The position numbers were made by a program, and so were the translations under genes. Of a stretch of DNA of 64,000 nucleotides, positions 51,416-60,221 are shown piece by piece (the first letter of the stretch is position 1; every line of letters starts with the position of its first letter). The notes below the pieces were generated by a model. It saw nothing but the letters and a program-made list of their open reading frames with translations. It ran no database searches and was not told the origin of the DNA. Source of the DNA: Streptomyces sp. HNM0575 (GTDB lineage Bacteria > Actinomycetota > Actinomycetes > Streptomycetales > Streptomycetaceae); the NCBI RefSeq assembly GCF_012726265.1, contig NZ_JAASAG010000019.1:1-64000 (forward strand). Direction: 5' to 3'.

Positions 51416-54400
51416 CCCCCGGCCTCCCCGCCGGCCCGCGCGGTGCGGGACTCTTCGCGCAGGGCCCTCTCCACGCGGCGGTCGATCTCGGAGCCGAGGC
51501 TGCGCAGCACGTCCAGTACGACTCCCAGTACGAGCAGGTAGACACCGGTGTCGAAGAGCACGGAGCTGGCGGCGTGGAACTTCCCCACGACCGGCAACTC
51601 CCCGTGGTAGGTGCCCCCTTGGAGCACGGAGCCGCTCAGCACCAGCCCGGTCAGGCCCGTCCCCGTCATCGTCATCAGGCCGAGGCCGAGCAGGAATCCG
51701 GCGTCGACGGGTGCGGCGGCGTCCAGTTCGTACCGTCCGCCCGCGAGATACCGCACGGCGAGGGCCAGCCCGGCCACGAGACCGGCGCTGAAGCCGCCGC
51801 CCGGCAGGTTCTCGGCGCAGAAGAGCAGGTAGAGGGAGAGCACCACGATGGGGTGGAAGACGAGCCGGGCCAGCACCTCGAAGATCACCGAGCGGCGTTC
51901 GGGGTCGAGGGTGCCGCTGCCGGTGAGCCATGTGCGGCGCGGGACGGCGCCGACGGCGCCCACAGCTCCGCGGCGTGCGGGCCCGCGCCCGGCCCTGCCG
52001 CCGGACCTGGCGGGTACGGGCCACACGTGCCCGGCGCGCTGTGCGCCGCCGCGGCCCTGGGCGCCGTGCGCTCGGCGTTCGTGTGCCCGCGACGGTCCGG
52101 GCGCCGGGGAGGGGCCCGCGGCGGAAGCGGCGGCCGGGCCCGTGGCGGCGGGTGCCGGCTCGGGCGCCGCGGGCCAGGCCGTGACGGGGCTGCCGGTGCG
52201 GCGGCGCAGAAAGACGAGGCTGGTCACGCCGACCGCCGCGACCCCGAGCACGGCGGACTCCCCGAGGGTGTCCCAGGAGCGCAGGTCGACAAGGGTGGTG
52301 GAGACGACGTTCTTCAGCCCGTGGTGTGCGGTGGCCGCCGTCAGCCCGGGACCGGACGGCGCGCTCTCCCGCGCGGCTCCGGCCACATACGTCAGCACGG
52401 CGGCGAAGCCGCCCGCGGCGAGTCCCGTCACGAGCCGGGTCACACGCCGCACCGTGCTGGTGCGCCGCTCGTCGGGGAAGCGGGCGGGAAGTCTGCGCAG
52501 CACGAGGACGAAGACCACGAGGGAGACGGTCTCCACGGCGAACTGGGTGAGTGCGAGGTCCGGCGCCCCGTGCAGTACGTACAGCACCGCCGTGCCGTAT
52601 CCGGTGACACCGGCGAGCACCACGGCGGTCATCCGCTGACGCGACGTCACGCACAGCGCGGCGACCATGCAGACGACGACGGCGACGCCGAGCTGCGGCA
52701 CGGAGTCGTACCAGCGCACCGGTCCGGCATGCCGCCACGGCGGGTCGACGATCATGGCGACGCTCTGGGCGGCGATCAGCACGCCGAGCACGGTCCCGAG
52801 GTACACGGGCAGCGATCCGCGCTGGACGGTGCCGGTGACCTCCAGGGCGGTGCGTTCCAGCGCCCACAGGGAGCGGGCGAAGACGTGGCGGCCGTCGGGC
52901 AGTGCCAGCCGCCGCCCCAGGCGTTCCAGCGGACGCGTCCTCAGGAACAGCGCGCCGCCCGCGGCCCAGGCCATCGCGGACAGCAGAAGCGCTACGCCCG
53001 GCCCGTGCCACACCGCGAGTTCGTACGGCCCGGACCCGGACGCGGGGAACGAGCGGGCGTAGCGGCCCAGCAGCGGTCCGAGGACGAAGACACCCGGCCC
53101 GAGCGCGATGCCCGCGAGAACGCACACGGCCGCGGGCACGGTCAGCAACAGGCCCGTACGCGCACGCATGGGTGTGGCCGCGGGCGGGCTGCCGGCTACG
53201 GGCGGCTTCACCGCGAAGGCGCCCCAGAGGAAGCGCAGCGTGTACGCGGTCGTCAGCGCGCTGCCCGCAGTGACGGCCGCCGTGACGGCGACGGTCACCG
53301 CTCCGGGCGGGCCCGCGTCCCCGGTGTGCAGCAGGCCGGTGAACGCGGCCTCCTTCGCGGCGAATCCGAGCACCGGCGGCAGCCCCACCATGGACGCACC
53401 GGCCGCGACGGCCACGGCGAACACCGCCGGCATGGAACGGCCCAGCCCCGAGAGCCGGTCGGAGTGCCGGGTGCCGGTCGCGTGGTCGATGATGCCCACG
53501 ACGAGGAAGAGCGGGGCCTTGAACAGGGCGTGCGCGAGCAGCATCGCGGCACCGGCCAGCGCGGTGCCGCGAGTGCCCGTGCCGGTCAGCACGGTGAGGA
53601 AGCCGAGCTGGCTGACGGTGCCGTAGGCCAGCAGCCGCTTGAGGTCCTTCTCGCGCAGCGCACGCCAGCCGCCGAGCAGCATGGTCGCGGCGCCGAGGGT
53701 GAGCACGGTCGCGCGCCAGGCGGGTACGTGTGCGTAGGCGGGCGCGAAGCGTGCGACGAGGTAGACCCCGGCCTTCACCATGGCGGCGGCGTGCAGATAC
53801 GCGGACACGGGGGTGGGCGCCGCCATGGCGCCGGGCAGCCAGAAACTGAAGGGCCACAGCGCGGACTTCGACAGTGCCCCGGCGAGGATCAGCACGAGCG
53901 CCGCCACGACCGCGGGCCCGGCGGGCGGCGGGTCGGCGAGGATCCCGGAGATGCGGTACGTGCCGGCGGCGTGGCCCAGCATCAGGAAGCCCACCAGCAT
54001 GGCCAGTCCTCCGGCGACGGTCACCATCAGCGCCTGGAGCGCGGCCAGCCGGTTGGGGCGCCGCTCGGGCACGTGGCCGATGAGGAGGAAGGAGAAGACG
54101 GTGGTCAGCTCCCACATGACGTACAGCACGACCAGGTCGTCGGCGACCACGAGGCCGAGCATCGCCCCGGCGAACGCGGTGAGCGTCCCCGCGAACTGCC
54201 CCAGGGAGAAGGCGGGCCGGGCGAAGTAGCCCGCGCAGTAGACCAGGACCACCGCGCCGATGCCGCCGACGACGGCCACCATCAGCAGGGCCAGCGCGTC
54301 GCAGCGGAAGTCCAGTTCCACGCCGAGCGCCGGCATCCACGGCCACCGCTCCACCACGGCATGTCCGTCCGCGACGCGCCCGTACTGCCGGACGGCCCAG

Positions 54401-54516
54401 CCCAGTGCCGCCGCCGGGATCAGGGCCAGCACGAGGAACGCACGCGTGCCCAGCCACCGCACCAGGAGCGGAGCGGAGCATGCCCCGGCGAAGTGAAGGA
54501 GGATCAGCGACAGCAC
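51412..54516 (-). CDS. mrpA: Mrp Na+/H+ antiporter subunit A (with fused MrpB domain)
   Basis: A 1034-residue membrane protein from GTG 54516, where the first helix begins (VLSLILLHFAGACSAPLLV). It shows the NuoL-like core (MWELTTVFSFLLIGHVPERR, WPFSFWLPGAMAAPTPVSAY, LKRLLAYGTVSQLGF), then the MrpA C-terminal helices and a fused MrpB domain (FHPIVVLSLYLLFCAENLPG). A Pro/Ala/Arg-rich linker (about 800-880) joins the two. It leads the Mrp operon, which couples sodium efflux or pH homeostasis to proton uptake. Confidence 0.95.
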   Translation of the reverse strand: MLSLILLHFAGACSAPLLVRWLGTRAFLVLALIPAAALGWAVRQYGRVADGHAVVERWPWMPALGVELDFRCDALALLMVAVVGGIGAVVLVYCAGYFARPAFSLGQFAGTLTAFAGAMLGLVVADDLVVLYVMWELTTVFSFLLIGHVPERRPNRLAALQALMVTVAGGLAMLVGFLMLGHAAGTYRISGILADPPPAGPAVVAALVLILAGALSKSALWPFSFWLPGAMAAPTPVSAYLHAAAMVKAGVYLVARFAPAYAHVPAWRATVLTLGAATMLLGGWRALREKDLKRLLAYGTVSQLGFLTVLTGTGTRGTALAGAAMLLAHALFKAPLFLVVGIIDHATGTRHSDRLSGLGRSMPAVFAVAVAAGASMVGLPPVLGFAAKEAAFTGLLHTGDAGPPGAVTVAVTAAVTAGSALTTAYTLRFLWGAFAVKPPVAGSPPAATPMRARTGLLLTVPAAVCVLAGIALGPGVFVLGPLLGRYARSFPASGSGPYELAVWHGPGVALLLSAMAWAAGGALFLRTRPLERLGRRLALPDGRHVFARSLWALERTALEVTGTVQRGSLPVYLGTVLGVLIAAQSVAMIVDPPWRHAGPVRWYDSVPQLGVAVVVCMVAALCVTSRQRMTAVVLAGVTGYGTAVLYVLHGAPDLALTQFAVETVSLVVFVLVLRRLPARFPDERRTSTVRRVTRLVTGLAAGGFAAVLTYVAGAARESAPSGPGLTAATAHHGLKNVVSTTLVDLRSWDTLGESAVLGVAAVGVTSLVFLRRRTGSPVTAWPAAPEPAPAATGPAAASAAGPSPAPGPSRAHERRAHGAQGRGGAQRAGHVWPVPARSGGRAGRGPARRGAVGAVGAVPRRTWLTGSGTLDPERRSVIFEVLARLVFHPIVVLSLYLLFCAENLPGGGFSAGLVAGLALAVRYLAGGRYELDAAAPVDAGFLLGLGLMTMTGTGLTGLVLSGSVLQGGTYHGELPVVGKFHAASSVLFDTGVYLLVLGVVLDVLRSLGSEIDRRVERALREESRTARAGGEAGG

Positions 54517-54892
54517 AGCGCAGATGATTCCACGCCGAATCAGGCAATACGGGGACGAAGCCGTCACCGGTCTCGGAGTGCGGCCCGGGACAGCAGCCGG
54601 GGGCGGATCGCGGCCACGGGACCCCGGAACCATCCACGGCGGAAGCCCGCACCCGGGCGGACGGACGAGGAACGGACGACCGTGACCGGCGCGGAACGGG
54701 CGCGGTCCGGTCATTGCACGGCGTCACCGGGCTCGGTCAACGACCGCCGCCCCGGCGGGAGTTGAGCCCGCGCACGCCGGGCCCCGGCCCGCCCTGGCCC
54801 CCAATTCACCCGTCTGCCAGTTTCCCTGCTCAGCCACTTTCTGTGACTCTTGGAGAACTCAGGGTGAGCAACCCCTACATCAGGAGTCCCCC
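54517..54892. promoter_or_regulatory. Divergent intergenic region, Mrp operon / smeA
   Basis: This 376-base gap separates mrpA from smeA and must hold promoters for both. CAGGAGTCC just before 54893 is the smeA ribosome site. The frame of mrpA stays open to 54714 but lacks family features there. I could not assign clear -10/-35 pairs. Confidence 0.5.
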
Positions 54893-55087
54893 ATGATCCT
54901 CAGCGTCTCCGGCGTCCTCCTGCTCGGCTTCATCATCTTCCTCTTCACCCGCAAGGACGGGCTCAAGATCTCCCACGCCCTCATCTGCGCGCTCTTCGGC
55001 TTCTATCTGGCGGGCACCGCGATCGCGCCCAGCATCAAGGCGGGCGGCGCCAGCCTGGCGGGGCTGCTGGGCGGCCTGAAGTTCTAG
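54893..55087 (+). CDS. smeA: SmeA-like small sporulation membrane protein
   Basis: A 64-residue protein with two hydrophobic helices: one at residues 5-18 ending in FTRKDGLKIS, and one at about 28-48. Size, layout and position directly before an FtsK/SpoIIIE-like gene match smeA of S. coelicolor, whose product brings SffA to sporulation septa and affects spore chromosome segregation. The Gly-rich tail (LLGGLKF) is also typical. ATG 54893 has a good ribosome site. Confidence 0.88.
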   Translation: MILSVSGVLLLGFIIFLFTRKDGLKISHALICALFGFYLAGTAIAPSIKAGGASLAGLLGGLKF

Positions 55088-55162
55088 CGCGGCGGGTGCG
55101 GCGTGCGGTGCGGGCGGCTGCCGCTCGCACCGCACGCCGCATTCGTCACAGGAGGTTCCGTG

Positions 55163-56836
55163 GTGCGTTGGCCGCTCCTCTCCCGGCAGCCGGCCGGTAC
55201 GGGCGCACCCGTGCGTCCGGCCGCCCGGCAAGCCCTGCGGTCCGGCGCCGACGGCGTGCTGGACGTGCTGCATCCGCTGATCATGCTCGTGCGCGGGCTG
55301 GCCCGGCTGACCGTAAGGGCGCTGCGCTGGTGGTCCCGCGCCCCGAAGGAGCGGCGCGGTCCGGTGCTCTTCCTCGCGGCGGTGGCCGTGATGGCGGTGG
55401 CCCTGCTGCCGTGGGGGCCCGCGTTCGCCATGGCCGTACTCGTGGGAGCCGCCGCATGGCAGGGACGCGAGGGCGCGGAGCCCGGCGGCTCCGGCGAGGA
55501 GGCGGAGAACTCCCGGTTGCAGGCGGTCTACGAGGCGCTGGTGCCCTGCTTCGCCCTGCGCGACGACCCGGACCCGGAGCCCCTCTACACCTACGACGGC
55601 GCGTGGGAAAGAGCCTTCGAGGAGGCCGAGTTCACCGACGACGGGCGCATCGGACGCCTGCTGGTGCGCTATCCGGCCCACTTCCCCGACGGCGACCCCG
55701 CGCACCGGCTGGCCGTGGAGCGCCGGCTGTGCGCCAAGTCCGGGCGGGACCGCGAGTACCGCTTCGTATGGGACGAGGAGCGCAACCTGCTGGAGATGAC
55801 GGCCCCTCAGCCGCTGCCGCAGGGCATCCCCGCCCAGCGTTTCGTGACGGCTCCGGGCGAGATCGTGCTCGGCTTCACCGACGCCGAGGCCGTGCACCGG
55901 CGCATTCCCGTGACCGACGGCGGACAGGCGCGCGACGTGCCGCCGGTGGTGTGGCGCACCGGCGCGCGCTCGGCCGAGCCGCACCTGCTGGTGCTGGGCG
56001 CTCCCGGTGCGGGGTCGAGCATGCTGCTGCGGTCGGTGGTGCTCCAGGCCCTCGAGCACGGCGACGTCGTGATCGTGGACGGCGGCGGCTCGGGCGATTA
56101 CGCGTGTCTGACCGGGCGCGAGGGCGTGCTGGCCGTGGAGACCGCGCCGGCCGGCGCGGTCGCGTCCCTGGAGTGGGCGGTGCACGAGACGGAGCGGCGG
56201 CTTTCCGCCGCGAGCCGCGCACGGCAGGAGGGCCGCCCCCTGCCGGAGGATGTGCGCCGGCCGCTGTGGGTGGTCCTCGACCGGCCGGCGGTGCTGAGTC
56301 ATCTGGCCCGTACGGAGGGGCGTCGCGACCCGCGTGAGCTGCTGCGGGTGCCGCTCAGACACGGGCGGGCGGCGCAGGTGACGGTGGTGGTGGCCGAACA
56401 CTTCGAGTGCGCGGACGAGTTGGGGCGGGCGCTGCGTTCCCACGCCAGGGCGCGGGTGCTGCTCGGTGCGGCCTCGCCCGAGGAGACGTGGGCGGTTCTG
56501 GGCGAGGCCACGGTCTCCCCGCCGGGGCCGCAGGCTCCTCCCGGGCGGGGGTTCGCTCGGCTGGGGGCGGGTCCGGTGCTGCGGCTTCAGATCCCGGTGG
56601 CGCCCGATCCGCTGGACGAGGCCGCGGGCGAGGCGGGGCGGCAGGCCGTGCTGGGGCTGCTGCCGCCGCTCTGCGCGACGCAGGCCCGGGCCCTCGCGGG
56701 ACAGGCGACGGCCACGGACATGACGAAGAGAACGGAACCGCACCGGTCCGGGGCGCCCCGGTTCGAGGCGCACGGGCCCGGGGCGCACAGATCCGAGACA
56801 CACCGGTCCGAGACGCATGGGCCGGGGGCGTCCTAG
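55163..56836 (+). CDS. sffA: SffA-like SpoIIIE/FtsK-family protein with degenerate Walker A
   Basis: A 557-residue protein. Two hydrophobic stretches at about 70-95 anchor it in the membrane; an FtsK-like domain follows. The P-loop reads GAPGAGSSMLL (residues 279-289) with Ser285 where the Walker A Lys is expected, and the Walker B region is VVIVDGGGSG. The tail after residue 525 is low-complexity, with repeats of HRSETH and HGPGA. Two adjacent GTG codons are possible; 55163 is 7 bases from AGGAGG. It follows smeA by 75 bases, and the pair acts at sporulation septa in S. coelicolor. Confidence 0.85.
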   Translation: MRWPLLSRQPAGTGAPVRPAARQALRSGADGVLDVLHPLIMLVRGLARLTVRALRWWSRAPKERRGPVLFLAAVAVMAVALLPWGPAFAMAVLVGAAAWQGREGAEPGGSGEEAENSRLQAVYEALVPCFALRDDPDPEPLYTYDGAWERAFEEAEFTDDGRIGRLLVRYPAHFPDGDPAHRLAVERRLCAKSGRDREYRFVWDEERNLLEMTAPQPLPQGIPAQRFVTAPGEIVLGFTDAEAVHRRIPVTDGGQARDVPPVVWRTGARSAEPHLLVLGAPGAGSSMLLRSVVLQALEHGDVVIVDGGGSGDYACLTGREGVLAVETAPAGAVASLEWAVHETERRLSAASRARQEGRPLPEDVRRPLWVVLDRPAVLSHLARTEGRRDPRELLRVPLRHGRAAQVTVVVAEHFECADELGRALRSHARARVLLGAASPEETWAVLGEATVSPPGPQAPPGRGFARLGAGPVLRLQIPVAPDPLDEAAGEAGRQAVLGLLPPLCATQARALAGQATATDMTKRTEPHRSGAPRFEAHGPGAHRSETHRSETHGPGAS

Positions 56837-56866
56837 CCGGGTCGTCCACGCCGCCGGGCCGAGGGC

Positions 56867-58366
56867 TCAGGCCACGTAGGTGCGCGGCACGTCCCCTTCG
56901 GCCACGGCTCCCGTACGTACCAGATCGGCGGCCTTGGCCAGGCGCGCGACGGCTTCGCCGACCACCGGGCCCGCCACGGTGAACAGCAGCCGCACATAGC
57001 CCTCGAAGGCACCGTCGACGCCGAAGCGCGTCCCCGCGGGCACCCGCACCCCGATCCGCTCGCCCGCGTCGGCGATGCGCGAACCCGACAGGCCGCCCGT
57101 GCGCGCCCACAGCGTCAGTCCCCCGCTCGGGACGGTGAACTCCCAGTCGGGCAGCCGCTCTTGGAGCTCGGCGACGAGGGCGTCACGGTTGGCGCGTGCG
57201 CCCGCGCGGCGCGCGGCGACGGCCGACTCCCATCCGTCCCCCGTCATCAGCCGGGCCACGGCGAGCTGTTCGAGCACGGGGCTGCCCAGGTCGGCGTAGA
57301 CGCGGGCGGCGACGAGGCTGCGGATCATCTCGGGCGCCGCCCGTACCCAGCCGATGCGCAGTCCCGCCCAGACCGCCTTGCTGACGGAGCCGACGGTGAT
57401 GACCGTGGAGCCGCCGGGGTCGAACGCGGCCATCGGACGCGGGAGTTCGACGTCCTCGTCCAGGGTCAGGTCGGTCATCGACTCGTCGGCGACGAGGACC
57501 GTACCGGCGGCGCGTGCTGCCTCGACCATCTCGCGGCGCTGCCCGTCGGGGGCGAGCGCGCCGGTGGGGTTGTGGTAGTCGGCGATGACGTACGCCATGC
57601 GCGGCGCGCTCTCGCGGTACGCCTGCCGCCAGGCGGGCAGGTCCCAGCCGGACAGGCCGCCGGCCATGGGCACGGGCACGAGGCGGGCCCCGGCGTCGCG
57701 CAGCAGGTGCAGCACGTTCGCGTACGAGGGGTGCTCGACGGCGACGCGCTCGCTGCGCGGCACCAACTGCCGTGCGAGCGCCGCGACCGCGCCCATCGCA
57801 CCCGTGGTGACCATGATCTGCTCGGGCATCGTCGGCACGCCGCGCGCCGTGTAGCGCGCGGCCAGGGCCTCGCGCAACGCGGGCAGTCCGCCAGGGTAGT
57901 TGCCGTGGGTCCCGGTGTAGGACGCGAGATCGCCGACCGCGCCCTGGAACGCGTCGGTGAGGTAGGGCTCCGGCGCCAGGAAGGTGGCACAGGCCAGGTC
58001 GATCACCGACCCGGCGGACTCCGGTGGCAGCGGCTCCAGTCCGCGGGTGGGCAGCGGCTTGCCCGCGGGCACGGCGGTCCAGCTGCCCGAGCCGCGCCGC
58101 GAGGCGAGAAAGCCGTCGTTGCGCAGCGCCTCGAAGGCGGCGGCCACGGTCGTACGGCTGACGCGCAGCGCCGCCGCGAGCTCCCGCTCCGCGGGCAGCC
58201 GGGCGGCCACCGGGATGCGGCCCTCCAGCACGAGAAGGCGCACGCCGTCGGCGAGTGAACGGTAGGCGGGCACCCGGTGCCCGGCGTCGGCGGCGGTGGC
58301 CGCGCGCTGCGACGACAGCAGCCGGGCCAGCTGAGGTGCACCGACGGCAGAGGTCCACTGCACCAT
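56867..58366 (-). CDS. MocR-type GntR regulator / aminotransferase-fold protein
   Basis: A 499-residue regulator: an N-terminal GntR winged helix (LPAERELAAALRVSRTTVAA, about 60-80) joined to a fold type I aminotransferase domain with the PLP lysine in SVSKAVWAGLRIGW (about residue 315). It is divergent from a YczE-like membrane gene, an arrangement known from B. subtilis yczR-yczE and from streptomycetes, so it probably controls that gene. ATG 58366 is chosen at the start of homology (MVQWTSAVG). Confidence 0.93.
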   Translation of the reverse strand: MVQWTSAVGAPQLARLLSSQRAATAADAGHRVPAYRSLADGVRLLVLEGRIPVAARLPAERELAAALRVSRTTVAAAFEALRNDGFLASRRGSGSWTAVPAGKPLPTRGLEPLPPESAGSVIDLACATFLAPEPYLTDAFQGAVGDLASYTGTHGNYPGGLPALREALAARYTARGVPTMPEQIMVTTGAMGAVAALARQLVPRSERVAVEHPSYANVLHLLRDAGARLVPVPMAGGLSGWDLPAWRQAYRESAPRMAYVIADYHNPTGALAPDGQRREMVEAARAAGTVLVADESMTDLTLDEDVELPRPMAAFDPGGSTVITVGSVSKAVWAGLRIGWVRAAPEMIRSLVAARVYADLGSPVLEQLAVARLMTGDGWESAVAARRAGARANRDALVAELQERLPDWEFTVPSGGLTLWARTGGLSGSRIADAGERIGVRVPAGTRFGVDGAFEGYVRLLFTVAGPVVGEAVARLAKAADLVRTGAVAEGDVPRTYVA

Positions 58367-58507
58367 GTGTGCGGTCCACCTTCCTCTGATTGGCCATGGA
58401 TGTGGCCTGGTTCGTGGTTCCAGACTGCCATGCGGCGGTTCTCCGGCGCCAGCAGCGGACCGGCCGGCACCGCACGGCGGCAGGGCAAGGCAGGGAAGGA
58501 GCGAGCG

Positions 58508-59281
58508 TTGGCACATCCGACGTCACGTCAGGGCAGACGGCTCGGCCGCCGCCTGGTGCAGCTGTACGCGGGACTTCTGCTCTACGGGGCGAGCATCGGC
58601 CTGATGGTGCGCTCCGGCCTCGGCCTCCCTCCGTGGGACGTGCTGCACCAAGGGCTCGCACGGCTCACCGGTCTGTCCATCGGCACCGTCTCGATCATCG
58701 CGGGCGCCCTCGTACTGCTGCTGTGGCTGCCGATGCGCCAGCGCCCGGGGCTCGGCACCGTCTCCAACGTGGTCCTGGTGGGGCTGGCGATGGACGGCAC
58801 CATCTGGCTCGCTCCCGCGCCGCAGGCGCTCGCGCTGCGGATTCCGCTGGTGGCGGTCGCGGTGGTGCTCAACGGCGTCGCCACCGGCCTGTACATCTCC
58901 GCCCGCTTCGGGCCGGGGCCGCGGGACGGGCTGATGACGGGCCTGCACCAGGTCACGGGCCGCTCGGTGCGCCTCGTACGCACGGCGATCGAAGCGGCCG
59001 TGCTCGTCTCCGGTCTGCTGCTGGGCGGCACCGCGGGCGCGGGCACCGTCGTGTACGCCCTCGCCATCGGACCGCTCTCCCAGCTCTTCCTCCGCGTCTT
59101 CGCCGTGCCCCGGCCCCAACCGGCACCGGCGGACGGCACTTACGGCCCCGTACCAGCGGCTGGCTCCCGCGTGGTGGCGCGCGGCACCTGCCCGCAGGCC
59201 GGCGACACCGCGTCCCCCGTCCCCTCGGATCAGGGGCAGCGGCGCGCATGGTGGCGCAGGGGCGCGATACTGCGGCGGTGA
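58508..59281 (+). CDS. YczE-like membrane protein
   Basis: A protein of about 257 residues with five or so hydrophobic helices; SGLGLPPWDVLHQGLA and FGPGPRDGLMTGLHQVTGR are the repeated PW/GP-type blocks typical of YczE/YyaS/YitT-like proteins. TTG 58508 has GGAAGGAG upstream; ATG 58430 is an alternative without such a site. Function is unknown; its partner is probably the divergent MocR regulator. The stop overlaps the next gene (GTGA). Confidence 0.8.
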   Translation: MAHPTSRQGRRLGRRLVQLYAGLLLYGASIGLMVRSGLGLPPWDVLHQGLARLTGLSIGTVSIIAGALVLLLWLPMRQRPGLGTVSNVVLVGLAMDGTIWLAPAPQALALRIPLVAVAVVLNGVATGLYISARFGPGPRDGLMTGLHQVTGRSVRLVRTAIEAAVLVSGLLLGGTAGAGTVVYALAIGPLSQLFLRVFAVPRPQPAPADGTYGPVPAAGSRVVARGTCPQAGDTASPVPSDQGQRRAWWRRGAILRR

Positions 59282-60111
59282 CCTCCGACCCACGCCCTCC
59301 TGCACACCCCGCCGCCGTGCTGCGGCGCAAGCCGCGCCATCCGTTCCTCGACAACCGCGGACCGCTGGCCCTCGCCCACCGCGGCGGTGCGGCCGACGGC
59401 CTGGAGAACACCCACAGCGCCTTCGCCCGCGCCGTCGGCCTCGGCTACCGCTATCTGGAGACGGACGTGCACGCCACGGCCGACGGCGTCCTCGTCGCCT
59501 TCCACGACGAGACGCTGGACCGGATGACCGACGCGAGCGGCCCGATCCGCGCACTGCCCTGGTCGCAGGTGCGCCGCGCCCGCGTCGGCGGCCGTGAACC
59601 GCTGCCCCTGATGCGGGAGTTGCTGCGGGCCTTCCCGCAGGCGAGGTGGAACATCGACGTCAAGGCCGAGGCCGCGCTCGTACCGCTGCTGGAGCTGCTG
59701 GAGGAGCAGGACGCCTGGGCGCGCGTGTGCGTCGGCTCGTTCGAGGAGGACCGGGTGGCGCGGGCCCAGTCCATGGCCGGTCCGCGGCTCGCGACCTCAC
59801 TGGGGACGCGGGGCGTGGTGCGGCTACGGCTGCGTTCGTACGGGCTGGTACCGGTCCGCGCGGTACGCGCCAGCGCGGTGTGCGTCCAGGTTCCCGAACA
59901 CCGGTCGGGGATCCGGGTGGTGGACCGGGCCTTCGTACGCGCGGCACACGCCCGGTGGATGCAGGTGCACGTATGGACCGTGAACGAGAGAAACCGGATG
60001 CGGGAGTTGCTCGACCTGGGAGTTGACGGCATTGTGACCGACCACATCGAGACACTGCGCGACGTCCTCATCGAGCGGGGTGCGTGGACGCACGGGTCCG
60101 GAGCCCGGTAG
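59278..60111 (+). CDS. Glycerophosphodiester phosphodiesterase
   Basis: A 277-residue GDPD enzyme (TIM barrel) releasing sn-glycerol 3-phosphate from phospholipid head groups. LALAHRGGAADGLENT carries the catalytic His and Glu, and YLETDVHATADGVLVAFHD the metal-binding residues and second His; WTVNERNRMRELLDLGVDGI closes the domain. No signal peptide is seen. GTG 59278 overlaps the preceding stop by 4 bases; ATG 59248 is an alternative. Confidence 0.94.
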   Translation: MTSDPRPPAHPAAVLRRKPRHPFLDNRGPLALAHRGGAADGLENTHSAFARAVGLGYRYLETDVHATADGVLVAFHDETLDRMTDASGPIRALPWSQVRRARVGGREPLPLMRELLRAFPQARWNIDVKAEAALVPLLELLEEQDAWARVCVGSFEEDRVARAQSMAGPRLATSLGTRGVVRLRLRSYGLVPVRAVRASAVCVQVPEHRSGIRVVDRAFVRAAHARWMQVHVWTVNERNRMRELLDLGVDGIVTDHIETLRDVLIERGAWTHGSGAR

Positions 60112-60221
60112 GCCGTCGTTCTCAAGCCGCGACGGCGGACCGTGGTCCCCGCCGCCCCCGCGTCCGCCACGGCCGGACGCCGCGTACCGGAGCCGCGCAC
60201 GGCGCCGCAGAGCGAGAGGGC

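Noticed and set aside
50735..54727. A 1330-codon leftward open frame
   Set aside because: Only 50735-51415 is real (MrpC); the rest is an Arg/Pro-rich shadow of MrpA.
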